DNA of 64,000 nucleotides from Eulemur rufifrons (GCF_041146395.1 NC_090989.1:245572843-245636842); one strand, 5' to 3'. Counted from the stretch's first letter, positions 14,490 through 24,970 are shown. The notes: a model not told the origin generated them from the sequence alone. A program made the numbers and translations.

Positions 14490-14760
14490 ATAAAAGATAG
14501 TAGCTCAACATTAGGAAATCTATAACTGTAATATACAACATAAATAGGCTAAATAAAAGGAATCGTATCATTATTTCAATTGATACAAAATATTTTCAAT
14601 CATTATTTTAATAAATAGAAAATAGAATAGAATAATTCATTTTTATTTGTGAAAGAGTATCTTGCCTAAAAACCAAACCAATTTAATGATAAAACATCAT
14701 GTACTTTAACAAACTTTTTATTAAACAAAGAATATATATCCCACCATTCACTTTTAAAGT
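14490..14760 (+). mobile_element. Old L1M ORF2 fragment (left of the young L1)
   Basis: 'ctcaacattaggaaatctat', 'acataaataggctaaataaa' and 'tatttcaattgatacaaaat' correspond in order to old L1 ORF2 RT-domain DNA. It has no open frame. The similar material at 21935-22730 is probably its continuation, interrupted by the young L1. Confidence 0.5.
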
Positions 14761-14939
14761 GAATAATTTTAAATCAAGGACAAAATAAGGATGTTGCTAT
14801 TATATAGTGTTATTTGGAAAGTTCTGGGAAATTCAGTAATTGTTTAAGTATTAGAAAATTAAAATATTAATATAATTATTTTTGAAATCATTACTGTATG
14901 CCTAACAGTTATGTTTAAATTGCTAAAAGTTTGAAATAC

Positions 14940-14949
14940 AAGAATTTAA
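14940..14949. repeat. Young L1 target-site duplication, left copy
   Basis: 'aagaatttaa' here and 'aagaacttaa' at 21925-21934 differ at one position. They lie exactly at the 5' start and after the poly(A) tail of the L1. Confidence 0.65.
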
Positions 14950-15504
14950 GAGAGGACCGCTCCCACACAGGAACAGCGGTGTGAATCCACGGAAAATCAA
15001 CGTGGGACAAACAGAGCGAGTGAGGTCTGAGGTGAACGAAAATTAGGATCGTGAAACTCTGCAGAACGCGGGACAGACAGTAGCCAGTGGAGCGTAGGTC
15101 GGCTGCACCTGCCCCCAGGTGGGCGGGGGCAGCCTTCTGGGAAAGCGGCTTGCTCTCCTCACTGACCTCCAATCCCAATTGTTTGGAGACCTCCCGCAAG
15201 CCAGCGCAGAATCATCGAGGGACACGTGGGGCATTGCAGACAGGAGGCTTTCTCGGGAGAATAGCTTGGAACCTGGGGAGTCTCGGCTGAGACAGCCCTT
15301 GGCGAGGAGGGACGGACCTGCGCAAGGGCGGAGGGGCACGAAGGATCCTCGAACAGCGAATTGCGTTGTGCCTTTGTGCTGCTTTTTTCAGCGGTTCTCC
15401 AGCCGGTGGCCCCTGGTGGGCATCTTTGCCTGCCAGCCCCCCAGACAGTGGCGGTCTCTGTCTGCCAGGGAGCCAGTCCCCCTCCCACCCTGGAGCGCTG
15501 CGGG

Positions 15505-15514
15505 CGCCATCTTG
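15505..15514 (-). promoter_or_regulatory. YY1-like motif 1 in L1 5' UTR
   Basis: CGCCATCTTG is the reverse complement of the YY1 core CAAGATGGCG. Human L1 uses a YY1 site near its 5' end to position transcription start. Here it lies about 555 nt into the leader and in the opposite orientation. Binding is inferred. Confidence 0.5.
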
Positions 15515-15789
15515 AAAGCAAAGGCGGAACCACTCGGGAGCCATAAGGTGCCGAGCGGCTCTCTCTGCCCGGCGCCCTCCGCTGGTCTCTGGGCCTGCGC
15601 GGGGAGTGCGGGAAATGCATGGGAACACTGGGCAGGAGACTATAAAGGGTGAACAGCTTGGACCCTGGGGGAATCTCCACCAGGGCGCACTCGGCATGAA
15701 GGGGCGGAGCTGCGCTAAGGCGCAAAAACACAATCATTGAGTCGCCGAACTATATACTTCAGATTTGTGTATCTCTTTGTTTAGCGATG

Positions 15790-15955
15790 TGGTGCGGTGT
15801 TGTGTAGTTTTGTTTTTGTTCTTTTTTGTTTGTGTTTTTGGTGTTTTTGGTTTGGTTTTTTGTGGGGTTTTTTTTCTTCTCTTTTTCTTTTCTCTTTCTT
15901 TTCTTTCTTTTCTTTTTTATTCTTTTTTTTTTTCTTTCTTCTTTCTTTTCGCCTT
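15790..15955 (+). repeat. T-rich low-complexity tract in L1 5' UTR
   Basis: About 165 nt of almost pure T with G in the first half (gtttttg runs) and C in the second (tttctttt runs). It lies between the second and third repeated units of the leader. The opposite strand is a purine-rich tract that gives a spurious lysine-rich reading frame. Confidence 0.9.
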
Positions 15956-16064
15956 CTAACTGGGGAGCCACGGTGAGCTTCGGAATGGGCCAGGCCCCTG
16001 GCTCTCTGGTAATACCGGAACCTGAGCAGTCACCCCCAGTGCCGGCGATCTGCGGGCGCGCAAT

Positions 16065-16074
16065 CGCCATCTTG
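16065..16074 (-). promoter_or_regulatory. YY1-like motif 2 in L1 5' UTR
   Basis: A second CGCCATCTTG, exactly 560 nt after the first. Both sit about 154 nt upstream of a 'ggaccctgggg' string, so they belong to the same duplicated unit. Binding is inferred. Confidence 0.5.
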
Positions 16075-16799
16075 GGGCCCACAGCCAAGTCACTGCAGAG
16101 CAATAGGGTACCAAGAGGCTCCCTGGACAGCCCCCTCCCCTGTCCACAGACCTTATATAGGGGCCCCGCCCATGTGTAAACACTGAATACTTCTCCAGAA
16201 GCGAGAGTGTGGAGCCTGGACCCTGGGGACATTGGGCCAAGGCAGACTTTTGCCCGTGGGAGCTGCAGCAACTGGGGCGCTGAGCGAGCGAGGGCACCAT
16301 CCACTCCCCATAGCTAGTATCATTCCTGCGGATAGAGACAGAAACCACCCCTATAGAGGAAGAACCAAACGGAAACAAACAAACAAACAAACAAAGAGAA
16401 TTTCAGTCTACTACTAGTGTGGGCCCTGCCTGCCTTCTGAAAGACCACAACACAGTGTCCTAACTCGCCAAAGCGGTCTTGGATCACACCAATCCTCTAG
16501 GATTGGACCCATCAGAAGCAGTCCCCCAACTGAAACAGAAAAATCTCTAAACAATTCACAACAGTCTCCCTTCTTGCCAAAGGAAGCAATATACCTAGAC
16601 TGCTTCACAGCCTAAGAATAGAGCACAAAGAGTGCTGTTAACCAGACTAAATCTATAACAAAAGATCCAATGATAAATCTAGATGGGAAGGGCCCAGTGA
16701 AAAAACACAGGGAGCACAAAGAATCAAACAGAAAGCTCACCCCCAAAGAGAAATACCACCTCTCAACCATTTGACACAAACCAGACTCAAAACACCAAC

Positions 16800-17692
16800 A
16801 TGTCACAGGAAGAATTCCAATTATGGATTATAAACAAGCTGAATAATATACAAGAATCAATGGATAACCAACACAAGGAAACCACAAAAAAAAAAAAATA
16901 CAGGATTTGGAGGAAAAATTCACTAAAGAAATTGAAATATTGAAGAAAAACCAAACTGAACTCCTAGAAATGAAAATTTCACTCAGAGAGCTACAAAACA
17001 CCGTGGAAAGTCTCAAGAGCAGGGTAGATCAAATAGAGGAAAGAATCTCAGAAATTGAAGATAACTCTTTCCAACTAAATAAGTCAGTCACAGAGATAGA
17101 TCAAACAATTAAGAGAAATAATCAGAGTCTTCAAGAAATGTGGGATTATGTGAAGAAACCTAATCTGAGAGTTATTGGCATTCCTGAGGGTGAAGCACAC
17201 AATAAGCAAGGATTGGACAAGCTATTTGAAGACATAATCGAGGAAAATTTTCCAGGCCTTGCTAATACTCTAGACATGCAGATTCAAGAAGCTCAAAGGA
17301 CCCCTGGGAGATTCATAGCAAATAGAAAAACACCACACCACGTAGTCATCAGGCTGACCAAAATATCCACTAAAGAATCCCTTCTCTGAGCTGTGAGGAG
17401 AAAGAAACAAGTAACTTACAAAGGAAAAGCCATCAGAATTACGCCAGATTTCTCAACTGAAACCTTACAAGCAAGAAGAGGTTGGGGCCCCATTTTCACA
17501 CTTCTGAAACAGAATAATGCCTAGCCTAGAATCTTGTACCAAGCTAAGCTAAGTTTTCTATATGAAGGAGAAATTAAGACATTCTCAGATAAACAAAGGT
17601 TGAGGGAATTCACCAAGACAAGACCAGCCCTCCAAGAAGTACTCAAAACAGAGTTACACACAGATCAGCACAAGAAAGATCCACGAATGTAA
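16800..17692 (+). pseudogene. L1 ORF1 (RNA-binding chaperone), three lesions
   Basis: The start is the ATG at 16800 (reads MSQEEFQLW). The frame shifts at a 13-nt A-run near 16888-16900 and resumes in the frame open from 16907. That part encodes a heptad-rich coiled coil (LKKNQTELLEMKISLRELQ region), then the RRM start NLRVIGIPEGE and the segment EAQRTPGRFIANRKTPHHVV. A TGA at 17387-17389 and a TAG at 17522-17524 interrupt the C-terminal domain. The same frame then continues (VTYKGKAIRITPDFS and ELHTDQH segments) to a natural TAA at 17690. Family length is about 300-340 residues; this one would be about 297. ORF1 protein trimerises and coats L1 RNA in the cytoplasm. Both stops are consistent with C-to-T changes, the first at a CpG. 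Confidence 0.92.
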
Positions 17693-17731
17693 AACTACTC
17701 AAGAGCTAAAGATCAAATTCCAGATACCACA

Positions 17732-20700
17732 ATGGCTCAGGAGAGAAAACATCGCAATGAAGTTCTACCCAACAAGCTGAACAAAAAACTGCCTCACTTA
17801 TCAGTTTTCTCAATAAATGTGAATGGCTTGAATTCCCAGCTTAAGAGACATAGACTGGCCCAATGGATAAAAAACACAATCCAAGTATCTGCTGTCTTCA
17901 AGAAATGCACCTAACCTGCAAAGATGCATTTAGACTGAAAATAAAAGGATGGAAATCGATATTTCAAGCAAATGGTAACCAAAAGAAAGCTGGTGTGGCA
18001 ATCTTAATTTCCAATAACTTAGCTTTCAAACCAACAAAAATAATAAAAGACAAAGATGGCTACTACATACTGGTCAAGGGCACAATTCAACAAGAAGCCA
18101 TGACTATACTCAATATATATGCACCCAACCTAGGTGCACCTAGATTCATAAAGCAAACCCTACTAGATCTGAACCAAATGATAGATAACAATATTGTAAT
18201 AGCTGGAGACTTTAACACCCCACTGACAGTACAGGACAGATCCTCTAAACAGAAAATAAACAAAGACATAATGGCCCTAAATAGAATGCTAGAACAAATG
18301 GGCATGGCTGACATCTATAGGACATTCTACCCAAAGTCCACAGAATATACATTCTTCTCATCAGCTCACGGGACATTCTCTAAGATTGACCATCTCCTAG
18401 GACATAAAGCATGTCTTAAAAAATTCAAAAAAATAGAAATTATATCATGCATCTTCTCAGATCACAGCAGAATAAAAGTAACAATGAACACAAACAGAAA
18501 CCCTCATTCTTACCCAAAGTCATGGAAGCTAAATAACTTTCTCCTGAATAATTATTCTATAAAGGAAGAAATCAAGATGGAAATCAAAAATTTCTTTGAA
18601 TTAAATGACAATGGAGATACAACTTATCAAAATCTATGGGACGCAGCTAAAGCAGTCCTGAGAGGAAAACTCATATCCATAAATGCCTATATCAAAAAGA
18701 CAGAAACCTGCAAATAGACAACCTAATGAATAGACTCAAAGAGCTGGAGAAAGAAGAACAGAACGACCCCAAACCCAGCAGAAAGCGAGAAATTACTAAG
18801 ATCAAATCAGAATTAAATGAAAAGGACAATAAAGAAACTATAAGGGAAATTAATAAAACAAAAAGTTGGTTCTTTGAAAAAATAAACAAAATAGACACAC
18901 CTCTGGCTGGACTAACCAAGAGCACAAAAGTAAAATCTCTAATAACCTCCATTAGGAACATGAAAGGAGAAATCACAACCGATGCTACAGAGATACAAGA
19001 TATCATCTATGAATTCTACAAAAATCTTTATGCACACAAACTGGAGAACGTGGAGGAAATGGACAAATTTTTAGAAACACATAGTCTTCCCAGGCTCAAC
19101 CAGGAAGAAATAGAGTACCTGAACAGACCAATATCAAGAACTGAAATCGAAACAGCAATAAAAAACCTTCCCAAAAAGAAAAGCCCTGGTCCTGATGGGT
19201 TCACACCTGAATTTTACCATACATACAAAGAAGAACTGGTGCCCATCCTACATAAACTATTCTCCAATATTGAGAAGGATGGAATTCTCCCCAACACGTT
19301 CTACCAAGCCAATATAACATTGATACCAAAACCAGGAAAGGACGCAACAAAAATAGAGAACTACAGACCAATTTCCCTCATGAATATAGATGCAAAAATT
19401 TTCAATAAAATACTAGCAAATCGAATCCAAGTACTTATCACAAAAATAATCCACCATGACCAAGTGGGCTTCATTCCAGAGATGCAGGGGTGGTTCAATA
19501 TACGTAAATCTATAAATGTAATTCACCACATAAATAGAAGCAAAAACAAAAACCATATGATACTCTCATTAGATGCAGAAAAAGCATTTGACAAAATTCA
19601 ACACCCTTTTATGATAAAAACGCTTAACAAAATAGGCATAGATGGAACCTACCTAAAAATGATACGAGCTATATATGACAAACCCATAGCCAACATCATT
19701 CTGAACGGGGAAAAATTGAAAGCACTCCCACTTAGAACTGGAACCAGACAGGGCTGCCCACTGTCCCCATTACTTTTCAACATAGTATTGGAAGTCCTTG
19801 CGAGAGCTATCAGGCAAGAAAGCAAAATCAAGGGAGTCCAAATAGGGAAGGAAGAGATCAAACTCTCACTTTTTGCTGATGATATGATGCAATATCTGGA
19901 AAACCCCCGGGATTCAACCATGAGACTCCTGGAATTGATTAACGAATATAGCAAAGTCTCAGGCTACAAAATTAATATACACGAATCAGAGGCATTTATA
20001 TATGCCAATAACAGTCAATCGGAAAACAAAATTAAAGACTCAATACCCTTCAAAATAGCAACAAAGAAAATAAAATATCTAGGTATATACCTAACTAAAG
20101 AGGTAAAGGACCTCTATAAGGAAAACTATGAAACACTGAGAAAAGAAATAGCAGAACTTGCAAATAGATGGAAAAATATACCATGCTCATGGATCGGAAG
20201 AATCAACATTGTTAAAATGTCTATACTACCCAAAGTGATCTACAGATTCAATGCAATCCCTATTAAATTACCAACATTATTCTTCACAGACGTAGAGAAA
20301 ATAATTATACACTTTGTATGGAACCAGAGAAGACCCCGTATAGCAAAAGCAATTTTAAGCAACAAAAACAAAATGGGAGGTATTAATTTGCCAGACCTCA
20401 AACTATACCACAAGGCCATGGTTCTTAAAACAGCCTGGTACTGGCACAAGCACAGGGACACAGACCAGTGGAACACAACAGAAAATCCAAATATAGAACC
20501 ATCCTCATATAGACACCTAATTTTTGACAAAGCAGGAAAGAATATACTCTGGGGACAAGAATCCCTATTCAATAAATGGTGCTGGGAGAATTGGTTAGCC
20601 ACTTGTAGAAGACTGAAACAGGACCCACAGCTTTCACCTCTCACAAAAATCAAATCACGGTGGATAACAGACTTAAACTTTAGGTGTGATACAATCAGAA

Positions 20701-21608
20701 TTCTAGAAGAAAATGTAGGAAAGACTCTTACAGACATTGGCCTAGGTAAAGAATTTATGAAGAAGACCCCCAAGGCAATCACAGCAGCAACACAAATTAA
20801 TGAATGGGACATGATTAAATTAAAAAGCTTCTGCACAGCCAAAGAAACAGTCACGAGAATAAACAGACCACCTACAGAATGGGAAAAAATATTTGCATAC
20901 TACACATCAGATAGAGGACTGATAACAAGAATCTATTTAGAACTCAGGAAAATCAGCAAGAAAAAATCAAACAACCCTATCAAAAAGTGGGCAAATGACA
21001 TGAATAGAAACTTCTCAAAAGAAGATATAAGAATGGCTAACAAACATATGAAAAAATGCTCAACATCCCTAATCATCAGAGAAATGCAAATCAAAACCAC
21101 AATGAGATATCACTTAACCCCAGTGAGAATGGCCTTTATCAAAAAAACCCAAAACAACACATGTTGGCGTGGATGTGGAGAGACAGGAACACTCATACAC
21201 TGCTGGTGGGACTGCAAACTAGTGCAACCCCTGTGGAAAGCATTATGGAGGTATCTTAAACAGATTCAGGTAGACCTGCTATTTGATCCAGCAATCCCAT
21301 TATTGGGCATATACCCAAAGGAAAAAAGGTCATTCTGTAACAAAGACACGTGTACCGGAATGTTTATAGCAGCACAATTCACAATCGCAAAGATGTGGAA
21401 ACAACCCAAATGCCCATCAATACATGATTGGATTAGTAAGCTGTGGTATATGTATACCATGGAATATTACTCAGCTATAAGAAATAATGAAGATACGACA
21501 TCTCTATGGTTCTCCTGGAGAGAGTTGGAACCCATTATATTAAGTGAAGTATCCCAAGAATGGAAAAACAAGCATCACATGTACTCACCAGAAAATTGGT
21601 TTCCCTGA
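17732..21608 (+). pseudogene. L1 ORF2 (endonuclease-reverse transcriptase), two 1-nt frameshifts
   Basis: The start is the ATG at 17732, 39 nt after the ORF1 stop. The apurinic-type endonuclease domain shows NVNGLNS, a Glu in CCLQEMHL (17902-17904), GDFNTP (18205-18222), SKIDHLLG and SDHS (18457-18468). The reverse transcriptase follows with [26 protein letters not shown] and the catalytic FADDM at 19872-19886. A C-terminal Cys-rich segment (CWRGCG to CWWDC) lies near 21162-21216. One A is missing from the run at 17869-17874 and another base near 18711-18714, giving three frames (17732-17914, 17863-18717, 18726-21608). The last holds 960 codons without a stop. The total equals a normal L1 ORF2 of about 1,290 residues. 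Confidence 0.95.
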
Positions 21609-21924
21609 TCATCACCTAAATACATATCTGGGAACGACACCAGTCGGATATCAGACTGAGGTGGGGGTTGGGGGAGGGGATGGGTGTATGCCTACACAAT
21701 GAGTGCATTGCGCACCGTTTGGGGAACGGTCACGCTTGAAGGTACTGACTCGGGAAGGGAGGGGTGGGGAAGGGAGGGATATATACCTACATGATGGGTG
21801 CAACACGCACTATCTGGGGAACAGACACGCCTGGAGCCCTAACTTGGGGGGAAAGGCAATACATGGGCAACATATGTAATCTGCAATTCTGTATCCCCCA
21901 TAACAATAAGATGAAATAAAAAAA
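21609..21924 (+). other. L1 3' UTR with duplicated G-rich unit and poly(A)
   Basis: After the ORF2 stop comes a G-rich tract at 21662-21684 with four G-runs, able in principle to form a G-quadruplex. A 95-bp unit is present twice: 'ggggaac' at 21721 and again at 21816, and 'cctac' at 21691 and 21786. A terminal segment with 'taagatgaaataaa' and a 9-nt A-run follows. Related tails at 41911-42190 and 59935-60176 carry the unit once. Confidence 0.85.
21662..21684 (+). other. G-quadruplex-like motif in L1 3' UTR
   Basis: Runs of 5, 5, 4 and 3 G are separated by one or two non-G bases. L1 3' UTRs in several mammals carry such G-rich tracts. Folding is inferred from pattern only. Confidence 0.6.
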
Positions 21925-21934
21925 AAGAACTTAA

Positions 21935-22730
21935 ATACATGAATATATTATAGTTACACCAAAAATATTGTGCTTTGTACAATGATAATAGCCAGAAATA
22001 AAACACGATAAAAAAAGAAATGTTTCATTCAGAATAGCCAAAAAAATAATTAAACGAAAGATATATATAACTCAGCTTTAAAAAAGACAACACAAAATAA
22101 ACAAAGACTAAGAGAGAAGGAGAGATAGAAATATAGATAAGTGTACTATATTTCAGAAAAGAGAGACTAAATAGCACAAAGATGTCTAGTCTAGTTAATT
22201 CATAGAGTAAATGGAACCAATTAAAATCTCATTAGGATTTTTTTATGTGTGAAACTTAACTAAGTGATTCCAAGATTTATTTTGAAAAATAAACAAATAA
22301 AAACATCAAGTAATAGGCCACAAAATAACATCAACAGTGTTTAAGGAGAAAGGGAAGGTGTAACCTTAGCAGGTAATGGAATGTGTTACACAGAAACAAT
22401 AATTAAAACTCCATGTCACTAGCGATGGATATATCATTCTCTGAGTTAGAGAAGATAGAGATCATAAATTTACCCAGAATATATATGAACTTCCTCTATT
22501 ACAACTACACTCTTATATTTGTAAAACAAATATAAAAGAATTATTTTAAATATGGGCCTGAGATTATTAGTTAGCAACTTGAAAAAAGAACAAATTGAAT
22601 CCATATTTTTCGCTAAAAGGCAAAATAATCTCCATATGGAATAAAAATTTGAATTTAGAAAATCAAACCATAGTAAAATTAGAAGAATATGATTTGCTAT
22701 TATTCATCAGATCTGGTAAGAAGTGATCAT
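21935..22730 (+). mobile_element. Old L1M ORF2 fragment (right of the young L1)
   Basis: A-rich plus-strand sequence has old-L1-like phrases such as 'cattcagaatagccaaaaaa', 'gaaccaattaaaatctcat' and 'gattccaagatttattttga'. No open frame remains. It probably continues the fragment at 14490-14760. Confidence 0.4.
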
Positions 22731-22734
22731 TCTC

Positions 22735-22905
22735 TCTGCATTGCAACATAAGAAATTCATTTAATCTTCCTGAGTCTTAAGTTCTCATTAACAAAATGGG
22801 GGTACTTCATATCATTTTAAAGATTACATGAGATAGCATAATTAAAGTATTTTAGATAATAGTCATTGCTCAACAAATCTGTTATAATTAGGGGAACCAT
22901 AGTAT
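22735..22905 (+). mobile_element. MIR fragment
   Basis: 'cctgagtcttaagttctcat', 'acaaaatgggggtacttcat', 'aaagattacatgagatagca' and 'gctcaacaaatctg' follow the MIR 3' two-thirds in plus orientation. Confidence 0.65.
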
Positions 22906-22938
22906 TCATCTTTTTTAAAGGTCCTCAAAATTGTGATG

Positions 22939-23354
22939 TGTCTTAGTCTGTTTGAGTTGTTATAAAGGAATATTTGAGACTGAGTGATTTATAAAGAAAG
23001 GAGGTTTATGTGGCTCATGGTTCTGCAGGCTGTACAAGAAGCATGGTGCCAGCATCTGCTTCTGGTGAGGGCTTCAGGGAGCTTCTAATCATGGCAGAAG
23101 GCCAAGGGGGAGCAGACGTATCACATGGTGAGAGAGGGAGTAAGAGAGAGAGGAGGAGGTGCCAGTCTCTTAAACAACCAGCTCTCCTGTGAACTAATAG
23201 AGCAAGAACTCACTCATACCTCGGGGAGGGCACCAAACCATTCATGAGAAATCCAACCCCATGACCCAAACACCTTCCCCAAGACCCTTCCTCCAGCATT
23301 GGGCATCAAATTTAAACATGAGATTTGGAGGGTACAAACATTCAAATTCTACCA
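22939..23354 (-). mobile_element. Solitary MST-type MaLR LTR
   Basis: The 416-bp block runs 'tgtcttagtctgtttgagtt' to 'caaattctacca', TG...CA on this strand. It carries the characteristic order 'ggttctgcaggctgtacaag', 'cagcatctgcttctggtgag', 'gaactaatagagcaagaact' and 'ccatgacccaaacacc', the reverse complement of an MST/THE1-group LTR. A perfect 5-bp TSD, 'tgatg', lies immediately outside both ends (22934-22938 and 23355-23359). No internal region remains, so it is a solo LTR made by recombination. Confidence 0.9.
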
Positions 23355-23703
23355 TGATGCACTGCTTTTATGCCACCAAAAAAAGTTGTAAGTGATAACC
23401 ACAATGATCCAAATATCATCTAAGCAATTCAATGCTAGATGATTGGAAATCCCTTGGCCTTGCCTTCTCCTCACAATGCTTCAAACTTCTTAGCATCAAC
23501 CCAAAGAGATAAAAGCAGTTATAACATTCACAGTGTTTCTAAATTTGTGCAAAGGGTTAACAAAACTCTTGGGAGGGTCTGACCTTTGGATCACTTCCTA
23601 GTTATTTCCTTGGAAAGAATAAAGATGGTATGTGTCAAATATGTTATTAAGTAATATTGATTATGATGAAAAGAAATGACCCTTGATAATTAAATTGTAT
23701 CTA

Positions 23704-24146
23704 ACCTAGGAGGGCTATAAATGACCAGTGTCAGGCCAAACTTTGGGTTTCTCTCAATGTGGTGACTCAAACTAGGCCTGCTCCCTTTAGGGACTCTGGA
23801 AGCTACATCTATGGAATTGACATAACAGATACTCTCTCCCATCAGGCACAAGGCATCCAAGCTAGGGCAGCCCCTGCTCCAGTCCTATACGAATTTCATT
23901 CCTTGGTAAGTGAGTTGACCACAGGCAGTTGTGCAGCCTGCTGCATAGACAGCTTCAAGGACTCCAGCCAAGAAGGATGACTGAAGCTGCCTTGCTGATT
24001 GGCTCTGGTTCCTGTCCTACATCCTTTGAGGAGAATGATGTCAAGTGTAGCATTTGGGAGTGTGGTGAAGCTGAATGTTTAGCTGAATTTAGGAAGACCC
24101 CTGGTGGTGTTGCATTTAAAAAAAAAAAGAGAGAGAGAGAAAGAAG
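23704..24146 (+). pseudogene. Possible retrotransposed copy with A-rich tail
   Basis: A roughly 440-bp segment of higher G+C than its flanks ends in an A-run and a GA-rich tail (24118-24146). It is bordered by 'aattgtatcta' (23693-23703) and 'aattatatcta' (24147-24157), a plausible 11-bp TSD with one mismatch. This is the layout of L1-mediated retroposition. I do not recognise the source. Frames at 23759-23980 and 23929-24219 have no known motif, and the second runs through the A-tail, so neither is called a gene. It could also be an unfamiliar lineage-specific SINE or LTR. Confidence 0.35.
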
Positions 24147-24157
24147 AATTATATCTA

Positions 24158-24744
24158 TTCTTGGAATTGAGATAATGTTCCCTATAATTCTTTTAAAGTG
24201 TCAAATATTATTTCATTGATAACTATCACATGTTTTGAAGCAAATAAGAAGCAGAGGACAAAAGTAAGTTATATGGGCAGGTGCAGCAGGGGAAGATTAA
24301 GAAACTTCTTGGAGGAAATGCTGTGGAGAGGCTCCAGGAACAGGTTATTGACAGCTTTGAATGAATTCTAAGTTCAATCTATCCCCTTCTGAATCTCTAA
24401 AGAAATATCCTAGTACTACGTAGCTGTGGCCCATCCCATGGCTATAGTACTCCAGGGAAGCTTTATCACAGCACAGATAGCTATTCGTGGGTGGGTTTCT
24501 TGCAACAGCCTCAGACAGACTGTGTTCATGCTTTATCTAGTTTTGTACAAAAGGCCAGTAATATGAGAGTCCAATTTCTCTCAAGAGAAAGTAGGACTGA
24601 GACTCGGTGGGTGGCTGAACTAAAAAACCAGTGTGTGGTATCCTTTGGCACATGAATAATTAATACATAATAATCATGACAATAATTTTTACTCTTATTA
24701 TGTAGTTCTCTCGGCCTTTCAGCTACCCCTGGGGGACATAACAT
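24158..24744. other. No recognisable feature
   Basis: Mixed sequence with no recognised repeat, exon or RNA gene. Confidence 0.4.
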
Positions 24745-24970
24745 TTCACCTGGGCCTTAGAAGAACAAGATTTCAGTAGTTCAATCTGCATAGGAAACAG
24801 AGATGCTAAGAACAAGTTTGTATAAGCAGAGATGGCCTAAAGAGGTAAGGGTAGCAGGAGGTGAGGATAGTAATGTTAGTTGAGCAAAAGAATTTAGATA
24901 AGTGACAAGGAGGTAACAAAAGATTTTCAGCAAGGGAATAACATTATCAGAACCAGACTTTAAACATTAT
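24745..24970 (+). mobile_element. Unassigned ancient repeat fragment
   Basis: 'cacctgggccttagaagaac', 'gatttcagtagttc', 'aggaaacagagatgc' and 'agcaagggaataacattatc' follow a phrase order familiar from an ancient mammalian interspersed repeat. It may relate to the downstream part of 1467-1800. The family is not assigned. Confidence 0.35.

Larger units (their letters stand above)
14950..16799 (+). promoter_or_regulatory. L1 5' UTR / internal promoter, CpG-rich
   Basis: This 1.85-kb leader is far richer in G+C and CpG than the surrounding AT-rich DNA. It holds three diverged units centred on 'cttgga(a/c)cctgggg' (15265, 15657, and 16218 as 'ggaccctgggg'). Two CGCCATCTTG motifs are present, plus TATA-like strings at 15639 ('actataaaggg') and 16152 ('ttatataggg'). 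A T-rich tract lies at 15790-15955. L1 transcription starts at the 5' end from an internal promoter, so this is the expected control region. Which unit drives transcription cannot be told from sequence. Confidence 0.8.
14950..21924 (+). mobile_element. Near full-length young lemur LINE-1
   Basis: All L1 parts are present in order: a CpG-rich 5' UTR (14950-16799), ORF1 (16800-17692), a 39-nt spacer, ORF2 (17732-21608), a G-rich 3' UTR (21609-21910), and an AATAAA-like signal with a short poly(A) tail. Its length of about 7.0 kb exceeds the human element (about 6 kb), mainly because the 5' UTR is about 1.85 kb. A 10-bp TSD with one mismatch flanks it. Related short 3' tails occur at 41911, 42921 and 59935. 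As read it is inactive, with one frameshift and two stops in ORF1 and two 1-nt frameshifts in ORF2. The few lesions and retained CpGs point to recent insertion. Confidence 0.95.

Noticed and set aside
15759..16304. Minus-strand 181-residue lysine-rich frame
   Set aside because: It is the translation of the T-rich tract in the L1 5' UTR. Low complexity with no family signature.
20240..20854. Minus-strand 204-residue frame inside ORF2
   Set aside because: It is a shadow of ORF2. L1 coding strands are A-rich, which leaves long open frames on the complement.
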